A DNA stretch of 64,000 nt from Sphingobacterium sp. HMA12. GTDB lineage: Bacteria > Bacteroidota > Bacteroidia > Sphingobacteriales > Sphingobacteriaceae. The position numbers and the translations under genes are program-made. Below the pieces are notes generated by a model. The model had not been told where the DNA came from. It worked only from the letters and a program-made list of their open reading frames with translations, and did not search any database. Shown here in pieces: positions 26,436-35,498 of this stretch (positions are counted from its first letter, which is position 1; each line of letters starts with the position of its first letter). The stretch is from positions 181,958 through 245,957 of the forward strand of contig NZ_BEYR01000005.1 in assembly GCF_002933815.1 (NCBI RefSeq). The letters are read 5' to 3'.

Positions 26436-27278
26436 ATGAGTTGGTTTAAAAGAGAAAAAGCTGGTATTAGCACAGCTACCGCTAATAAAAAAGAAGCACC
26501 GGATGGCATGTGGAACAAGTGTCCCACCTGTAAAAAACCACTGTTGCATCTTGAACAAGTAGAAAATGACTATGTTTGTCAATATTGTGGCCATCATTTA
26601 AGAATTGGCTCCAAAGAATATTTTTCAATTTTATTTGACAATAACGAATTTACTGAACTATTCCCTAACCTAAATTCTGGTGATCCACTGGAATTTTTCG
26701 ATTCAAAACCATACCCTGAACGCTTAAAAGAAAGTCAAGCAAAAACAGGCCTTAAAGATGCGATACGCTCTGGTCACGGTAAAATGAATGGCCAGGACAT
26801 CGTGATCGCTTGTATGGACTTTAGCTTTATTGGTGGATCGATGGGATCTGTCGTTGGAGAAAAAATCGCGCGCTCCATTGATTACTGTCTTGAGCATAAA
26901 ATTCCTTTTATGTTGATCTCAAAATCAGGTGGTGCACGTATGATGGAAGCCGCATTCTCTTTGATGCAAATGGCAAAAACTTCAGCCAAATTGGCGTTAT
27001 TAGCACAAGCAGGACTTCCTTACGTCTGTCTATTGACTGACCCGACCACAGGCGGAGTAACAGCATCTTATGCCATGCTGGGAGATGTTAATATCGCTGA
27101 ACCCGGCGCGTTGATCGGATTTGCCGGCCCTCGTGTTATTAAAGAAACAATCAAAAAAGACCTTCCTAAGGGATTCCAGACATCTGAGTTTGTACTTGAA
27201 CATGGATTCTTGGATTTTATCGTTGACCGTAGACAATTAAAAAACAAAGTGGCTACTTATCTCAAATTGGTCGGTTAA
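26436..27278 (+). CDS. accD: Acetyl-CoA carboxylase carboxyltransferase subunit beta
   Basis: A 280-residue beta subunit of the carboxyltransferase that forms malonyl-CoA from carboxybiotin and acetyl-CoA. The N-terminal four-cysteine zinc ribbon is complete (CPTCKKP, then CQYCGHH). The crotonase-like core has DFSFIGGSMGSVVGEK and SKSGGARMMEA (oxyanion-hole region), followed by TDPTTGGVTASYAMLGD. Length is standard. It is transcribed alone, from the -7 box at 26407 to the terminator at 27298. Confidence 0.97.
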   Translation: MSWFKREKAGISTATANKKEAPDGMWNKCPTCKKPLLHLEQVENDYVCQYCGHHLRIGSKEYFSILFDNNEFTELFPNLNSGDPLEFFDSKPYPERLKESQAKTGLKDAIRSGHGKMNGQDIVIACMDFSFIGGSMGSVVGEKIARSIDYCLEHKIPFMLISKSGGARMMEAAFSLMQMAKTSAKLALLAQAGLPYVCLLTDPTTGGVTASYAMLGDVNIAEPGALIGFAGPRVIKETIKKDLPKGFQTSEFVLEHGFLDFIVDRRQLKNKVATYLKLVG

Positions 27279-27297
27279 AACGTAAAATTAAATATAC

Positions 27298-27332
27298 AAA
27301 AAGGCTCTTAATATATTTTAAGAGCCTTTTTT
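27298..27332 (+). terminator. Intrinsic terminator of accD
   Basis: AAAAAGGCTCTTAA pairs with TTAAGAGCCTTTTT around a short A/T loop and ends in a T6 run; an 11- to 14-bp stem 20 bases after the accD stop. The A run makes it also usable in the other direction, for the gene ending at 27361. Confidence 0.9.
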
Positions 27333-27360
27333 ATGCAATCTAAATTGCTGATCGAACTAA

Positions 27361-27720
27361 TTATATGTATTGCCAAAATGCCCAGATTTTTCTTCTTGTT
27401 AAGTAGACAGGATCATCTTCGTGGCGATAAGCTTCCCGTTCAAAGGAAATCTGGCGGTAAGCTTTGTCAAAATCCCGAAAACGGACAAAGCGAACCACAA
27501 ATTCGCATAAATACCACAGATAAAAAAAGATAATCCCCAACTCTAAGGCTTGCCGCAAGTGGATACGCTCATGGCGGATCAACTCCTCGTTGTCCCTAAA
27601 AAATCCATGTTTCAGAAATATAATTGGAAAAATAGTAATTGCATTGGCTTTCCCAAACGAGAATAAATTTGTCCAAAATTTGCTAACGATAATCATCCGA
27701 TCTGTCCATATAGGTTTCAA
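27361..27720 (-). CDS. Membrane protein with gluzincin-like HExxH motif, unknown function
   Basis: A 119-residue protein. The notable motif is HERIHLRQALEL (about 49-60), an HExxH zinc-type sequence, followed by one strong membrane helix (GIIFFYLWYLCEFVVRFV) and then FEREAYRHED (about 93-102), whose Glu is a possible third zinc ligand in the HExxH...E style. The order HExxH, helix, [FY]EREA resembles a stripped-down M48/M56 peptidase core. Conserved small Bacteroidota proteins look like this, but I know of no characterised member. Activity is inference from the motif only. Confidence 0.75.
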   Translation of the reverse strand: MKPIWTDRMIIVSKFWTNLFSFGKANAITIFPIIFLKHGFFRDNEELIRHERIHLRQALELGIIFFYLWYLCEFVVRFVRFRDFDKAYRQISFEREAYRHEDDPVYLTRRKIWAFWQYI

Positions 27721-27915
27721 TCCCAGTCAAACTTAGCTAATTTAGTCCTTATTTACAATGCGCATCCTAGCGCTACAAGAACAACTTGCTATGTCATAAT
27801 CCCAAAAGATCATAGATAGGTCAGAATTCCAATTACCGGCTCTCTTTCACCGCTTTGTTTCCCGGCAAGCTAAAATAAGAAACCGCAAAATTTCTTTTTG
27901 AATTGGAATTTTTAT

Positions 27916-27923
27916 TAAGTTTG
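27916..27923 (+). promoter_or_regulatory. -7 box of the MerR-family gene
   Basis: TAAGTTTG matches TAnnTTTG, 21 bases before the start codon. A TTTG ends at 27900, 15 bases upstream, a little close for a -33 element. Confidence 0.55.
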
Positions 27924-27944
27924 CTATAGATTAATTGCGAAGAT

Positions 27945-28280
27945 ATGCCGTACAAAGAGCGTGAAATAAATAAATTGTATTATACAATGGGGGAAGTTAC
28001 AGAGATGTTTGATGTAAATGCATCCCAGATACGTTTTTATGAGCGTGAGTTTGACATTCTTCAACCCAAGAAAAATAAAAAGGGCAATCGCCTCTTTACG
28101 CAGGAAGATATCGCAAACCTCAAAATCATCTTCAATCTGGTAAAAGAAAAAGGATATACACTACAAGGTGCAAGAGACTATCTCCGTGACAACAAATCCG
28201 AAGCAAAAGAAAATCAACGCGTTGTGGATTCCTTAGAACGTCTAAAAAGCTTCTTGTTGGAGGTACGTGACTCGTTGTAA
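27945..28280 (+). CDS. MerR-family transcriptional regulator
   Basis: A 111-residue protein with a MerR winged helix: LYYTMGEVTEMFDVNASQIRFYEREF (in pieces, about 10-35) and the wing KKGNRLFTQEDI (about 44-55), then a coiled dimerisation helix to the C-terminus. There is no C-terminal effector domain and no cysteines for metal binding, so it is a minimal MerR of the type widespread in Bacteroidota. Targets are unknown; no adjacent divergent gene suggests one. Confidence 0.9.
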   Translation: MPYKEREINKLYYTMGEVTEMFDVNASQIRFYEREFDILQPKKNKKGNRLFTQEDIANLKIIFNLVKEKGYTLQGARDYLRDNKSEAKENQRVVDSLERLKSFLLEVRDSL

Positions 28281-28408
28281 GAAATCTATATATTCATCTT
28301 AAGGTCTTAGTCATAGCCCGGTCCTTTAAAGATGGATGACGCCAAGCAAAAACGCACTATAAAACGAGCAGCAGTTTTTCAGACTGATAAAATCTCATCT
28401 TACAAACT

Positions 28409-28430
28409 CCATAAATAGATCTATTTATGG
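28409..28430. repeat. 22-bp perfect palindrome between convergent genes
   Basis: CCATAAATAG-ATCTATTTATGG, identical to its own complement over 22 bases, ending one base before the stop of the phosphoesterase gene and about 130 bases past the MerR gene. No T run. Either a transcription-end hairpin or a protein-binding site. Confidence 0.55.
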
Positions 28431-28431
28431 G

Positions 28432-28926
28432 CTATCTCTCCTTGAGCTCAATCACTTCAAGGTTTTCGATCTTGTCTTTATTGATCTCAAAGCGCATAAG
28501 TGTTCTGACTTTATGCCAACCATGTTTGCCTGCAGCTCCTGGATTGAGATGAAGGCAACGGATTTTTGGATCAAAAATAACCTTGAGGATATGGGAGTGC
28601 CCAGTGATGAACAATTTTGGTGGATGAGCCAATAGCTCGGCCTTGATTCGAGGAGCATACTTCCCTGGATAGCCACCAATATGGGTCATAAAAACCTCCA
28701 CTTCCTCGCAGGTAAATCTTAAATCTTCGGGAAAACGCAAGCGAAGATCTTTCCCGTCAATATTTCCATACACCCCACGCAAAGGCTTAAATGCTTCCAG
28801 CTGATCCGCAATATCAGCGTCCCCAAAATCCCCGGCATGCCAAATCTCATCGCAATCAGCAAAGTAATTGAATACAGATTCATCTAAATAGGAATGTGTA
28901 TCCGAAAGAAGTCCAATTTTTGTCAT
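28432..28926 (-). CDS. YfcE/MJ0936-family metallophosphoesterase
   Basis: A 164-residue single-domain phosphodiesterase. Metal-binding motifs are all present: LLSDTHSY (Asp8, His10), HAGDFGD, GNID, MTHIG and TGHSH. The size is typical of the YfcE family, which hydrolyses phosphodiester bonds with Mn2+ in the cytosol; the natural substrate is unclear. It lies 3 bases after the tRNA methyltransferase gene on the same strand and is surely co-transcribed. Confidence 0.92.
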   Translation of the reverse strand: MTKIGLLSDTHSYLDESVFNYFADCDEIWHAGDFGDADIADQLEAFKPLRGVYGNIDGKDLRLRFPEDLRFTCEEVEVFMTHIGGYPGKYAPRIKAELLAHPPKLFITGHSHILKVIFDPKIRCLHLNPGAAGKHGWHKVRTLMRFEINKDKIENLEVIELKER

Positions 28927-28929
28927 AGT

Positions 28930-29637
28930 CTAGAAAGCTAAAAAATAAGGCGCTAAAGCATCCTTGTACGATTCCGAGTAAACGCCCCTGGATTTATAAA
29001 TCACAAATTCACGTCGGTCGACCGTCGCTGTTGGTATACGTCCAAAAGTGACGATCTTTCGAATCACAGGATCCCCAACGAAGGAGCTTATTTGAATTTC
29101 AGCAGTACAATACAAGCGATGTGCTATTGCTAATGCTGTTACTGTTTCAGCCAGCTGTGTAGGAAGAATCAGTACTATTTTACCTTTAGAAGTTAAATAC
29201 GACGATGCGAACTGTAGTAATTCTTGAAAAAAGTCCAGATCCGTATGCCGGGCTAATTTTTTCCGGATATCTGGGTTATGCAGTGAATCTGTGTAAAAAG
29301 GAGGATTCGATACAATCAGATCGTAGTGATCGCTTATTTGTAAATGCTGAAAAGCAGTCGCATGCAATACGAGCCGATCCTTAAACGTCGAATTATTAAA
29401 ATTTCTGCTCGCCATCGCTGCTGCAAGTTGGTCTATCTCCACAGCCTCCACTTGGCTATCAATCATTCGTTGAGCAAGCATTAGTGCGATCACACCTGTG
29501 CCCGTACCAACATCCAGAATGCGCCTCGCACCATCCGTATCGACCAACGATGCCAGCAATACGCCATCTGTATTGATCTTCATCGCACAATTGGATTGAT
29601 CAACTTCAAATTGTTTAAATCGAAATATCGACGCCAT
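28930..29637 (-). CDS. trmN6: tRNA1(Val) (adenine37-N6)-methyltransferase
   Basis: About 235 residues from the ATG at 29637 (MASIFRFKQFEVDQSNCAMK); the frame extends 12 codons further upstream but that part is not conserved. SAM motif ILDVGTGTGVIALMLAQ and the N6-adenine methylase motif NPPF (IVSNPPFYTDS) are clear, as is the KINTDGVLLASLV signature of the YfiC/TrmN6 group. It modifies A37 of tRNA-Val. Together with the phosphoesterase it forms a two-gene operon. Confidence 0.88.
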   Translation of the reverse strand: MASIFRFKQFEVDQSNCAMKINTDGVLLASLVDTDGARRILDVGTGTGVIALMLAQRMIDSQVEAVEIDQLAAAMASRNFNNSTFKDRLVLHATAFQHLQISDHYDLIVSNPPFYTDSLHNPDIRKKLARHTDLDFFQELLQFASSYLTSKGKIVLILPTQLAETVTALAIAHRLYCTAEIQISSFVGDPVIRKIVTFGRIPTATVDRREFVIYKSRGVYSESYKDALAPYFLAF

Positions 29638-29731
29638 GAGCCAAAGATAAAACTTTTGAGATGTTTGCCACAAATAACAAAGACATCATTCAATTTATTT
29701 ATTAAATTAGTCACTGATAAATCCATAAGCC

Positions 29732-30877
29732 ATGATGATCCGTCAGTTCATTTTTGCAGTATTTGCTTTCATTTGCTTTCTTGCTCCACAACAAACTTGG
29801 GCGCAAGAAACATGCGAAAAACATACCGCAGAGATTCTTCCCTTACTAACAGGAGCGCTGAACAGCAATGAGTTCGACAAAATTGACCCCTTATTGAATA
29901 CCTTACAGGCCAGCTGTGGCGTAACGGAATTCGGCCAACGCCTACGTATTCTCCTGCTCATTATCGATAAAAAAGATAGTGGTACAGAAATAGAACGTTA
30001 TATCGGTAATCAATTGGACAAGACATTTGTTCAACGTTTAGATGCTGCAGACCAGGATGATTTTGCGTCTCAGTATGAACAAAATAAAGGAAAGTACAAT
30101 TTCTACCCCTTGCGACATCCCTTGGATAATTTAATCAAGATCAGAGCCAAGGCGCTCTTGTCATCAGGCAATTATACGCTCAATAATGATGAAAGAACTA
30201 TTCTTCATTTGTTTGCCGACACCAATAGCCCTGAAGATGAACAAGCTCCCCAGAATACCGAACAACCGATGAATCGCCCACAGACCTACGGAAACCGAAG
30301 CAGATCCAAACTGGGCTATGTTCCACTCATCGGTGTGATGAGTCCCCTTGGAGGCGCAAACAAGGTTTTTGGAACTAATTTCATGTTTGGATTTATGTTA
30401 ATGAGTTCATTGGAACGCAAATTGATATTCGAGGGTGGTTTCAATGTGCGGATCAATTCAAATGATAAAAATATCGCCTATAATTATGAAGGATCCGATG
30501 TTACGGTCAATTCTTCCGCAACGGGGTTTATAGGCGGTTCTGTGGGCTATAAAATTTTTGACAATGAAAAATGCATCCTGATTCCCAAGGGAATAATAGG
30601 GATAGATATTACAGATACAGGCATCACCGAAAGCATCTATTCAGATGGATATTATGACCCAGATGGTTACTATTATGAGGGCGGTTACAACGATCGCATG
30701 GTAACCATTAATAATGTTCACTTAGGCTTGGGTTTTTCCTCTCTTTTTCAGATGAAAAACCAGAAATATGTCGGAGTTGAGGTGGCTTACCACTATGCTC
30801 CTTATGATGCGAGTAGCAAGGTCTTGACACCGATACAATCGAATTACGGAACTGCAGCATTCTTCTTCAGGTTCTAA
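29732..30877 (+). CDS. Exported protein with C-terminal outer-membrane-like beta-barrel, unknown function
   Basis: A 381-residue protein with a signal peptide (cleavage after TWAQ, about residue 25). Residues ~26-160 are helical with paired cysteines (ETCEKHTAEIL and ASCGVTEF), perhaps a disulfide. A polar linker (about 165-190) leads to a C-terminal ~185-residue region of alternating beta-strands, rich in Gly and aromatic residues and ending in phenylalanine (AAFFFRF), the mark of an outer-membrane barrel. An acidic/Tyr loop (SDGYYDPDGYYYEGGYNDR) may lie outside. No known family is evident. Confidence 0.72.
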   Translation: MMIRQFIFAVFAFICFLAPQQTWAQETCEKHTAEILPLLTGALNSNEFDKIDPLLNTLQASCGVTEFGQRLRILLLIIDKKDSGTEIERYIGNQLDKTFVQRLDAADQDDFASQYEQNKGKYNFYPLRHPLDNLIKIRAKALLSSGNYTLNNDERTILHLFADTNSPEDEQAPQNTEQPMNRPQTYGNRSRSKLGYVPLIGVMSPLGGANKVFGTNFMFGFMLMSSLERKLIFEGGFNVRINSNDKNIAYNYEGSDVTVNSSATGFIGGSVGYKIFDNEKCILIPKGIIGIDITDTGITESIYSDGYYDPDGYYYEGGYNDRMVTINNVHLGLGFSSLFQMKNQKYVGVEVAYHYAPYDASSKVLTPIQSNYGTAAFFFRF

Positions 30878-30977
30878 TTCTCTTTATCATCAATTGCGTC
30901 CACATTTGAAGCGCTCTTGCGCCTGTTAACGCAAGATCCTCGGGATCGACACGCACAATAAGCCAAGCTGTTTTTAT

Positions 30978-33584
30978 CTAATTTTTTAGCAAACGCTGAA
31001 TTTCATCTAATTTCATCAAGGCCTCCACTGGAGTAAGTGAGTTAACATCCAGGTTATTCAACATGTCCCGGATTTTATTCAGGACTGGATCATCTATGGA
31101 AAACATTTGCAACTGATAAGCCTGTTTCTGAATCTTACGCATACTATCTTTAATCTGCTCTCCTCCTGTACGTTCCTGTTCCAATCGTTTTAAAATTTGA
31201 TTGGCACGGTTCAACAGCTTCGGCGGCATTCCGGCGAGCTTGGCAACATGAATACCAAAACTATGTTCGGATCCTCCGGGTACGAGCTTACGCAAAAAGA
31301 TCACCTTACTATTGACCTCCTTGACCGTAACATTATAATTTTTTATGCGGTCAAGCGAGGTTGACAATTCATTCAATTCATGATAATGTGTCGCAAAGAG
31401 AGTCTTCGCTTTGGCAGCAGGATGATTATGTAAATATTCTGCTATTGCCCAGGCGATCGAAATTCCGTCATACGTACTTGTACCACGTCCAATTTCATCC
31501 AAAAGGATCAGACTTCGATCCGAAAGATTATTCATGATACTGGCGGTTTCATTCATCTCCACCATAAATGTAGACTCCCCGGAGGACAAATTATCCGAAG
31601 CCCCTACCCTGGTAAAAATTTTATCTACAAGACCTATTTTGGCTTCTTTGGCTGGCACAAAACAACCAATCTGCGCCATCAAGACAATTAGCCCCGTCTG
31701 GCGAAGTAAAGCCGATTTACCCGCCATGTTCGGACCGGTGATAATAATAATCTGCTGTGCTTTGGGGTCAAGATAAGTGTCGTTGGTAATATAATCTTCA
31801 CCAATCGGCAGATTTTTTTCAATGACAGGGTGGCGCCCACCTTTTATATCCAAAATTTTGCTATCACTCACCTCCGGTTTGACGTAATAGTTTTTTTCTG
31901 CCACAATGGCAAAATTAAGTAGCACATCCAACTTGGCAATCAGCTGTGCATTCAATTGAATCGGCTTAATGTATTCTGCAATCGCAACCAATAGTTCAGC
32001 GTAGAGCCTATTTTCTAATGCCTGGATCTTTTCCTCGGCTCCAAGAATCTGCTCCTCATATTCTTTCAGTTCCTCTGTGATATATCGTTCCGCATTGACC
32101 AAAGTTTGCTTGCGGATCCACTCCGTTGGAACTTTGTCCTTATGTGTATTTGTTACTTCAAGATAATAACCAAATACATTGTTGAATGCGATCTTTAGGG
32201 ACGGGATACCCGTCAGTTCCGATTCCCTTTTTTGAATTTCCAACAAATAATCTTTACCGCCAAAAGAAATCTTACGAAGGCGATCCAATTCAGCATCGAC
32301 TCCCGCAGCAATGACGTTGCCCTTATTGATGGCCACAGGCGGTTCAGCCTGTATTTGTTGTTCTATTCGTTCTCGAATAGCGGCACAGGCATCCAATTGA
32401 TCAGATATCAGGACCAGCGATTGCGCATCCTTACGGTCGGTCAGTTCCTTGAGTTTTTCTATGGCATGTAAAGCACGTTTCAATTGAACGATCTCTCTCG
32501 GGTTGGCCTTTTGAAGCCCGATCTTTGATATCAACCGCTCTAGGTCGCCAACTTGTTTGATCTGACCGATCAGCTCGTCCCGCAGTTCACGATTGTTAAA
32601 AAAGAAATCCACCACGTCCAAACGCTCCTGGATCCCCTTCTTATCTTTCAATGGCATGACAATCCAACGCTTCAAAAGCCGTGCGCCCATTGGACTGGCT
32701 GTATGATCGAGGACATCTGACAGTGTAACTGCATTTTCATTCATGGAACCGATCAGTTCCAGATTGCGGATCGTAAATCGATCCAGCCACATAAACCGGT
32801 CCTCTTCAATGCGGGAAAGTGTCGATATATGTTGTAGGTTACGGTGTTCCGTCTCATTGAGGTAATGTAGGGCAACACCCGCCGCGACGATGCCTGCAGA
32901 CATACGTTCCACACCAAACCCCTTTAAGGAGGCAACTTCAAAATGTTTTAATAAAGCTTCAGTAGCATAATCACCGGTATACGGCCATTCGTCCAAAAAA
33001 TAAGTGTAATAATGTGCGCCGAATTGCTCAATAAAATCCTTGCTCTGTTTCTTCGGTAAAATGATTTCCGTCGGCTTGAAGCCTTGAAGCAATTTATCTA
33101 TATAGGATGTACTTCCCTGAGCGACTAGAAATTCTCCGGTCGAAATATCCAGAAAAGCAATACCGATTTTATCTTTATCTGTAAAAATAGAGGCCAGATA
33201 GTTGTTCGATTTCTGCTGAACAATGTTATCATTATAAGAGACTCCAGGAGTAACCAATTCCGTGACGCCACGTTTGACGATTGTTTTGGTTGTTTTAGGA
33301 TCCTCCAGCTGATCACAGATTGCTACCCGTTGACCTGCACGCACCAATTTAGGGAGATAAGTCTCCAGAGAGTGATGTGGAAAACCCGCCAAAGCTGTCT
33401 CGGATTCCGAACCATTTCCTCGTTTTGTCAAAACGATACCCAAAATTTGAGCCGCCTTGATTGCATCCTCACCAAATGTCTCGTAAAAATCGCCAACACG
33501 GAACAACAATAACGCACCGGGATACTTAATCTTGATCGCATTATATTGTTGCATCAACGGAGTTACTTTCTTTTCTTTTGCCAA
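30978..33584 (-). CDS. mutS: DNA mismatch repair protein MutS
   Basis: An 868-residue full-length MutS. The mismatch-probing Phe-x-Glu is Phe33-Tyr-Glu35 in VGDFYETFGED. The ATPase domain has Walker A GPNMAGKSALLRQ, the Walker B region LILLDEIGRGTSTYDG and the FATHYHEL switch. The connector, core and clamp domains lie between. It recognises mispairs and recruits MutL. The C-terminal ~60 residues (LNKIRDMLNNLDVNSLTPVE) are the usual dimer/tetramer region. It is monocistronic and converges with the barrel protein gene. Confidence 0.98.
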   Translation of the reverse strand: MAKEKKVTPLMQQYNAIKIKYPGALLLFRVGDFYETFGEDAIKAAQILGIVLTKRGNGSESETALAGFPHHSLETYLPKLVRAGQRVAICDQLEDPKTTKTIVKRGVTELVTPGVSYNDNIVQQKSNNYLASIFTDKDKIGIAFLDISTGEFLVAQGSTSYIDKLLQGFKPTEIILPKKQSKDFIEQFGAHYYTYFLDEWPYTGDYATEALLKHFEVASLKGFGVERMSAGIVAAGVALHYLNETEHRNLQHISTLSRIEEDRFMWLDRFTIRNLELIGSMNENAVTLSDVLDHTASPMGARLLKRWIVMPLKDKKGIQERLDVVDFFFNNRELRDELIGQIKQVGDLERLISKIGLQKANPREIVQLKRALHAIEKLKELTDRKDAQSLVLISDQLDACAAIRERIEQQIQAEPPVAINKGNVIAAGVDAELDRLRKISFGGKDYLLEIQKRESELTGIPSLKIAFNNVFGYYLEVTNTHKDKVPTEWIRKQTLVNAERYITEELKEYEEQILGAEEKIQALENRLYAELLVAIAEYIKPIQLNAQLIAKLDVLLNFAIVAEKNYYVKPEVSDSKILDIKGGRHPVIEKNLPIGEDYITNDTYLDPKAQQIIIITGPNMAGKSALLRQTGLIVLMAQIGCFVPAKEAKIGLVDKIFTRVGASDNLSSGESTFMVEMNETASIMNNLSDRSLILLDEIGRGTSTYDGISIAWAIAEYLHNHPAAKAKTLFATHYHELNELSTSLDRIKNYNVTVKEVNSKVIFLRKLVPGGSEHSFGIHVAKLAGMPPKLLNRANQILKRLEQERTGGEQIKDSMRKIQKQAYQLQMFSIDDPVLNKIRDMLNNLDVNSLTPVEALMKLDEIQRLLKN

Positions 33585-33693
33585 CTTCTAAAATCAAATT
33601 TGTGAAGCGTAAAAATAGGATAATATCGTCGCTTTGACAAACAATACGCTCAACTTCTCGATAAAATCATTTCCATTAAACAAGAATATACGC

Positions 33694-33701
33694 TAAGTTT
33701 G
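33694..33701 (+). promoter_or_regulatory. -7 box of mtgA
   Basis: TAAGTTTG, the same -7 box as before accD and the MerR gene, 19 bases before the mtgA start. No clear TTG lies at the -33 position. Confidence 0.55.
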
Positions 33702-33720
33702 TATCCGAAAAAATTTAGTC

Positions 33721-34485
33721 ATGGCCATCAAAAGATCTGGTAAGCAAAATACTGCCAGCAAGCAAAAAAATACCTTTAAAAAAGTTTCCTTCAATCCGTT
33801 GAAGTCTATCAAATCGCCCATTCTACGCATCATAAGCAGAGTCGTCCTCTATTTTATTGGTATCAGCCTTTTTTGGGTAATTAGCTTACGCTTTATTAAC
33901 CCGCCTATTACCTGGCTCATGATTCAACGTGGCTTTGAACTCAAGGAACAGGGAAAGGGATTTAAACTAGAAAAAAACTGGTTGAGTTACGACGAACTTT
34001 CGGACAATTTAAAACTAGCAGCCATTGCCGGTGAAGATGCCCATTTTATGACCCACTGGGGTTTTGACCTAAAGGGTATTCAAAATGCCATCAAGAAAAA
34101 TGCGCAGGGTAAAAAACTGCGGGGCGGAAGTACAATCAGTCAGCAGGTCGCTAAGAACGTCTTTCTCTGGCCGGGACGCTCCTGGTTAAGAAAGGGATTC
34201 GAAACTTACTTTACCGTATTAATTGAAACCTTCTGGAGTAAAAAACGTATTCTTGAAGTCTATCTCAATGTCATTGAAATGGGACAGGGAGTTTATGGCG
34301 CTGACGCCGCGGCTGAATACTACTTTAGCAAAACCGGAAGCAATCTTTCCAAAAAACAGGCCGCATTGATTATTGCTATCCTGCCAAATCCCCGCGAATG
34401 GGATGCGCGTAATCCTTCTGCTTATGTCAACAGAAGAGCAAATGCAATTGCAAAGTATATGCATCATTATACTATTCCTGAATAG
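33721..34485 (+). CDS. mtgA: Monofunctional biosynthetic peptidoglycan transglycosylase
   Basis: A 254-residue GT51 enzyme without a transpeptidase domain. A basic, Ser-rich cytosolic start is followed by one membrane helix (about 36-58). The catalytic motif is AGEDAHFMTHWGFD (catalytic Glu), then RGGSTISQQVAKN, and the second catalytic Glu lies in KKRILEVYLNVIEMG. It polymerises lipid II into glycan strands at the membrane. Length is normal. The gene marks the left border of the accessory island. Confidence 0.96.
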   Translation: MAIKRSGKQNTASKQKNTFKKVSFNPLKSIKSPILRIISRVVLYFIGISLFWVISLRFINPPITWLMIQRGFELKEQGKGFKLEKNWLSYDELSDNLKLAAIAGEDAHFMTHWGFDLKGIQNAIKKNAQGKKLRGGSTISQQVAKNVFLWPGRSWLRKGFETYFTVLIETFWSKKRILEVYLNVIEMGQGVYGADAAAEYYFSKTGSNLSKKQAALIIAILPNPREWDARNPSAYVNRRANAIAKYMHHYTIPE

Positions 34486-34813
34486 TCTATAACACAAAGT
34501 GTATCACATTTCTGTGCTCCCAATAGTTAATCACATTTTTAATGATAAGAAAAAGCAACAAAATTTTAAATCTAATTTAAGCTTGTAAAAAGCCGGAACA
34601 GCAATATCGCTCATTTCAGTCCCCTGGTAAAGAATTTTTGATCAAATTGAGAGATGGTCTAGCTTTATAAACAAAGGAAAAGGATCTTCAGTACATTTAA
34701 AAGATTGATGTTTGACTCAATTCGTAAAGAAAGCCTATTTTTGAAATAAAATCCGTATATATTTCGATCCTATCTCATGTGTCCCGATCATTGAACATTA
34801 GAAATGACTGAAC
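34486..34813. other. Intergenic stretch before the island debris
   Basis: About 330 bases with no gene I can support on either strand. It is A+T-rich with scattered stop codons in all frames. It may contain the promoter of the truncated exported-protein fragment at 34814. Confidence 0.4.
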
Positions 34814-34948
34814 ATGTTTGGTCTGATAGAATATGTAACACGGCAAAAAAAGACCATTGTAGTAGTCAGTTTATTATTTACCATTCATTATTTCAATCAA
34901 GGAGCTACAGCTCAAAGAGTCACTCCCGGTCATCAACGATATGAGTAA
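34814..34948 (+). pseudogene. Truncated 5' end of an exported-protein gene
   Basis: 44 codons. Residues 1-30 are a convincing signal peptide: basic start (MFGLIEYVTRQKKT), hydrophobic core (IVVVSLLFTIHYF) and a cleavage site after ATAQ. The mature part stops after a few residues (RVTPG) because homology to an IS66 tnpC begins at about 34929, so the rest of the gene was lost. The original product was probably a periplasmic or outer-membrane protein; its identity cannot be recovered from this piece. Confidence 0.55.
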
Positions 34949-35334
34949 ATGGATCTTCCAGGAGATAAAAAACACATTGTCGAAAAGCCGGATAGGGAAG
35001 GCTATGGCCTATGCATACGCACGTTGGGACATGCTGTCGGAATATTTGCGCGATGGAAATCTGCAGATTGACAATAATCTTATCGAGAATGCCATTCACC
35101 CAGTTGCCCTGGGACGCAAAAATTGGATGTTCGCAGGAAGTCATGAGACAGCACAGCGTGCAGCAATGATCTACCTTATTCTTCGCTATCTGCAAAAAGC
35201 ATGAGGTCACCCCATTTCAGTGGTTAAAACATACGCTAATGAATATAGCATCAATAAACCTCAAAATATAAAAGAGCTTTACCCGCAAAACTTCAAAAAA
35301 TCAATTGACATGTGTTTCGTCCGGCGGATACGGA
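34929..35334 (+). mobile_element. IS66-type element remnant, 3' end of tnpC
   Basis: The stretch matches the last ~125 codons of the intact TnpC at 39060-40607: WIFQEIKNTLSKSRIGKAM against WIFEEIKNTLPKSQIGKAM, then IDNNLIENAIHPVALGRKN with the third DDE residue (Glu). A frameshift after AAMIY and an in-frame stop later (35270s) kill it. Beyond the coding remnant lies CCGGCGGATAC (35324-35334), resembling the right terminal repeat of the intact copy. The whole 5' part of the element is missing. It marks the left edge of the island. Confidence 0.85.
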
Positions 35335-35413
35335 TCTATGGACCAATAAAAAAAGATCTTAAATACTGTCTTCGATATTATGATAATAAAGTATAAAACT
35401 CAAGTTAAACAGA

Positions 35414-35440
35414 ATGGGCCCAATTGAATATCGAGCCCAT
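35414..35440 (-). terminator. Possible terminator of the precursor peptide gene
   Basis: ATGGGC (35414-35419) pairs with GCCCAT (35435-35440), 6 bp with a 15-base loop, about 60 bases beyond the precursor stop codon on its strand. The following minus-strand sequence (TCTGTTTAAC) is only weakly T-rich. Confidence 0.3.
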
Positions 35441-35498
35441 AATTACAAATCTAATAACTCAATTTGTTCATTCAGAAGGTTCAAGTACCATTTGTTTC

